Assembly: GCF_000004075.3 (NCBI RefSeq)
Contig: NC_026659.2
Location: forward strand, 2,418,001-2,482,000
Direction of reading: 5' to 3'
DNA: 64,000 nt
From: Cucumis sativus
Taxonomy: Eukaryota; Streptophyta; Magnoliopsida; Cucurbitales; Cucurbitaceae
The position numbers and the translations under genes were made by a program. Every line of letters starts with the position of its first letter. The stretch's first letter is position 1. Shown here in pieces: positions 61,187 to 64,000 of the stretch. The notes beneath the pieces are model-generated. The model was not told where the DNA came from and ran no database searches. It saw only the letters and a list, made by a program, of their open reading frames with translations.

Positions 61187-62835
61187 ATGGCACTCACCTC
61201 CAACTTCCTTCATTCTCTCGATTTCTTTGATCCCAATAACAAAACCCACTTTCTTCTCACTCTCTTTGCCGGTTTTCTACTTCTTCTCTATGTCAAATTT
61301 TCGCGGCGGCGCATCCACCTACCACCGGGTCCCCCCGGCGTTCCTCTCCTCGGAAATCTGCCGTTTCTAGACCCTGAACTTCACTCTTACTTTACGGAAT
61401 TGGGCAGAAAGTACGGCCCAATTGTTAGGCTGCAATTGGGTGGAAAGATTGGTATAATCGTCAACTCATCATCCCTTGCACGTGAGGTGTTAAAGGATCA
61501 CGATATCACTTTCGCCAATCACGACGTTCATGAGGCTGGTCGAGCCGCCACTTACGGCGGTTCTGACATAAGTTGGGCCCCCTACGGACCCGAATGGCGG
61601 ATGTTGAGAAAAGTTTGTACGATCAAGATGCTTAGCAACGCCAGCTTGGACTCTGTATATGAGCTCCGCCGTAGAGAGGTTAGAAACACGGTGGCTCATT
61701 TGTACAGGCGAGCTGGGTCGGCGGTGAACGTGGGAGAGCAGGGGTTTTTGACGATTTTCAACGTGGTTACGAGCATGTTGTGGGGTGGTTCAGTGGAAAG
61801 CGATCAAAGCAGGGATAACATTGCGGCTGAGTTTAGAGAGACGATTTCAGAAATAACTAAGCTTCTTGGTCAGCCCAATGTCTCCGACTTCTTTCCGAGT
61901 TTAGCTCGTTTTGATCTTCAAGGAATTGAGAAGCAGATGGTTAAGCATGTCCTGAAATTGGACACCATTTTTGAAAAGATGATTGATGAACGAGTGAGAA
62001 TGAAAGACGTTAATGAGAGTGTAAAGAAAAATGATTTCTTGCAGTTCTTATTAACTGTCAAAGACGAAGGCGATTCCAAAACTCCTCTCACCATGGTTCA
62101 ACTTAAAGGTTTACTAATGGTAAGAATTTTTTGCTATACAAAATTTGAGTATAGATATTAACAGGGGTTGATATTTTAAAGTATAATGAATGATATTGTG
62201 ACTGTGGGGCGCAGGATATGGTGACTGGTGGAACAGACACATCCTCAAACACAGTTGAATTCGCAATGGGGGAAATGATGAAGAACCCAAAAATCCTAGA
62301 AAAAGCAAAGGAAGAACTTTGTGCTGTGGTTGGAGAACAGAGGATGGTAGAAGAATCCCATATACAGAGTTTGTCATATCTTAAAGCCGTAATGAAAGAA
62401 ACGTTGCGTCTCCATCCAATTCTGCCGCTGCTAATTCCACACTGTCCCAGCGAGACCACCGTCGTCTCCAATTACACAATCCCAAAGGGCTCTAGAGTGT
62501 TTGTCAACGTCTGGGCAATCCAACGAGACCCTAATGAATGGGAAAATCCATTGGTGTTCGACCCAGAGAGGTTCTTGAATGGTAAATTCGATTTCAGTGG
62601 GAGTGATTTTCGTTATTTCCCATTCGGGTCCGGCAGAAGAAACTGTGCAGGGATAGCTATGGCGGAAAGAACTGTAATGTATTTGCTTGCTACGCTTTTG
62701 CACTCATTCGATTGGAAATTGGAAGAAGGTGAGAAGATTGAAGTAGAGGAGAAATTTGGGATTGTTTTAAAGATGAAGAAGCCTCTTGTTCTCATCCCAA
62801 GGCCTAGACTATTAGACCCTACTCTGTATGAGTAA
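61187..62835 (+). CDS. Cytochrome P450 gene 5 (CYP706-like), 2 exons, 517 aa
   Basis: Exon 1 is 61187-62119 (311 codons) and exon 2 is 62215-62835; the intron is only 95 bases, phase 0. It starts MALTSNFLHSLDFFDPNN, with the anchor at about residues 19-36. Motifs: LPPGPPGVPLLGNLPFLDPE, NVSDFFPSLARFDLQGIEKQ, I-helix GGTDTSSNT, KETLRLHPILPLLIPH, DPERFLNGKFDFSGSDFRYF and haem loop FGSGRRNCAG (Cys455). It is the only cluster member on the plus strand. N-terminal half similarity is closest to genes 3 and 4; exon 2 and 3' flank are closest to gene 4. Its very short intron next to gene 4's 734 bases points to intron growth or loss since duplication. Intact. Confidence 0.93.
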
Positions 62836-64000
62836 ACAAATTGGCTCTGCTTCCGCCATTGTTGTTTTTAACTTAAAGCTTGCAAATTATGTGTACTCTC
62901 ATATAAAAACCGGGAGGTCTATTATAAGATTAATTGAAAATTAAAACTTTATAATAATTGTATTGACTAATTAATAGTAGTAGCATTAGAAATAAAAGAA
63001 TGCTAGGTTGTACGATATTAGAGGTGCTTATTATATGGATGATAAAGATGTATACAATGGGTTGAAGTTAGGATTGAGAGGTATGAACAAGCAAACAACG
63101 CTGAGTTCTACTTCCAGTAAAGCGGAAGAGGCAATCCAGAAAGAAGAGGTTTATTAAAGGAGAGTTAGAAAGGGAAGAAGAGTTGGCGGATTTTCTTGGT
63201 CTCGTCTTTTATTAAAGGAAAGTTGGTTTGTTCCTGAAGACTGAGTTTTGAAATAAATGAGATATTCAGGATGTGAGTGGATTGGGCTGATTTGGAAAAA
63301 TTTGTGGTGAGACCCATAATAATAATAATAATAATAATAAATTTAAAAATAATAATTTAAATGGGATGAGACCCACTTAACAGAAAGCATCTCTTTTTTT
63401 TCAATTTCTTTTTAAAATAACCACTTTTTCCAAATCAACCCTCTTTAGCCAATATATTTTCCCATAATAATTGGGTCATAAGAAAATAATAATAATAAAT
63501 TCCTTCCATAATAATTTCTCACTCCATCTAAATTTACCTCTACACTCCCTCCAATTGTTCCAAGTCAAATCTTTTCGGAAAAAAGCTAACCATAACATTT
63601 TTTCTATGCTACAAATTATAATTAAAAACTTTGCTTGAAATAACCTAAGTAAGAAATTAGGGTTTCATACATCTCTTTGCCATAGATTTTTCCTTTTGTT
63701 TACCTGTCAACTCAGGTCATGCATCCAATCTCTTTCTCTCTATCTCTCTATTTCTCTCACGTCCCCTTTCTCCATCTTGTTCTTTCTCGCACATCTCTCT
63801 CGTCTTCTCTCACATCCTCTCTCTTTCTCAACAACAATCAACAATAGTGAGCCTCTCCTTCGACCCACAAACTTTGACAAACACCGCTTCAACTATTGCT
63901 CCAACCTCAACGATGTGACCCACTCCATGAACACGACAAGAGCTTCTTTCATCTGTCATTGTATTATATATATGTGTAGTAATGGGCAAATCAAGTTTGA
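62836..64000. other. 3' flank of P450 gene 5 and window end
   Basis: AT-rich, with an (AAT)n microsatellite at 63316-63341 and a TCTCTC-rich stretch at about 63730-63830. The CT-rich end, preceded by a TTAGGGTTT sequence at about 63657-63665, could be the leader of a next gene beyond the window, but no start codon with a convincing frame is seen. Confidence 0.55.
63316..63341. repeat. (AAT)n trinucleotide microsatellite
   Basis: About eight uninterrupted ATA/AAT units in the 3' flank of P450 gene 5. Confidence 0.92.

Overview
The window is nuclear DNA from a dicotyledonous plant. The genes are split by short GT-AG introns, the non-coding DNA is very AT-rich and full of homopolymers and simple repeats, and every gene recognised belongs to a plant family. 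A small palindromic element with GATAG/CTATC cores (30502-30612) and TGATACAC-type minisatellites look like repeats I associate with cucurbits such as Cucumis. That placement is an inference from memory, not a proof.

Layout. 1-5700 is AT-rich and shows no gene. 6036-8948 (+) is a seven-exon DHHC S-acyltransferase of the PAT13/PAT14 type. 10857-11612 (-) is a two-exon DUF1442 protein. 11613-18290 is a gene-poor spacer. 18481-20081 (+) is the complete five-exon gene for 40S ribosomal protein S13, with a typical site II / telo-box promoter. 20816-24661 (-) is an eight-exon maspardin (SPG21-like) alpha/beta hydrolase, convergent with S13. 24662-31000 is a spacer with an exact 79-bp tandem duplication and small inverted-repeat elements. 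31872-34755 and 36505-39988 (+) are two tandem copper amine oxidases with intact TPQ, catalytic-base and copper residues.

42242-62835 is a cluster of five cytochrome P450 genes, most like CYP706. Four lie on the minus strand and one on the plus strand. All have one phase-0 intron at the same place, and they fall into two subgroups: genes 1-2 and genes 3-5. Gene 4 and the inverted gene 5 are alike into their 3' flanks, so they look like a recent inverted duplication. Spacers in the cluster hold minisatellites, a probable solo-LTR-like insertion, AACCCAACC-type repeats and a fragment of a DUF1985-bearing DNA transposon.

The housekeeping genes (S-acyltransferase, S13, maspardin) show no functional link to each other. 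The amine oxidases and the P450 cluster are lineage-expanded metabolic genes: polyamine oxidation giving H2O2, and oxidation of specialised metabolites. All gene models are intact and in frame. I found no CRISPR, tRNA or rRNA gene. The points most worth following are the P450 cluster's history, the Lys-for-Arg change in the haem motif of P450 gene 2, and the amine oxidase intron difference.
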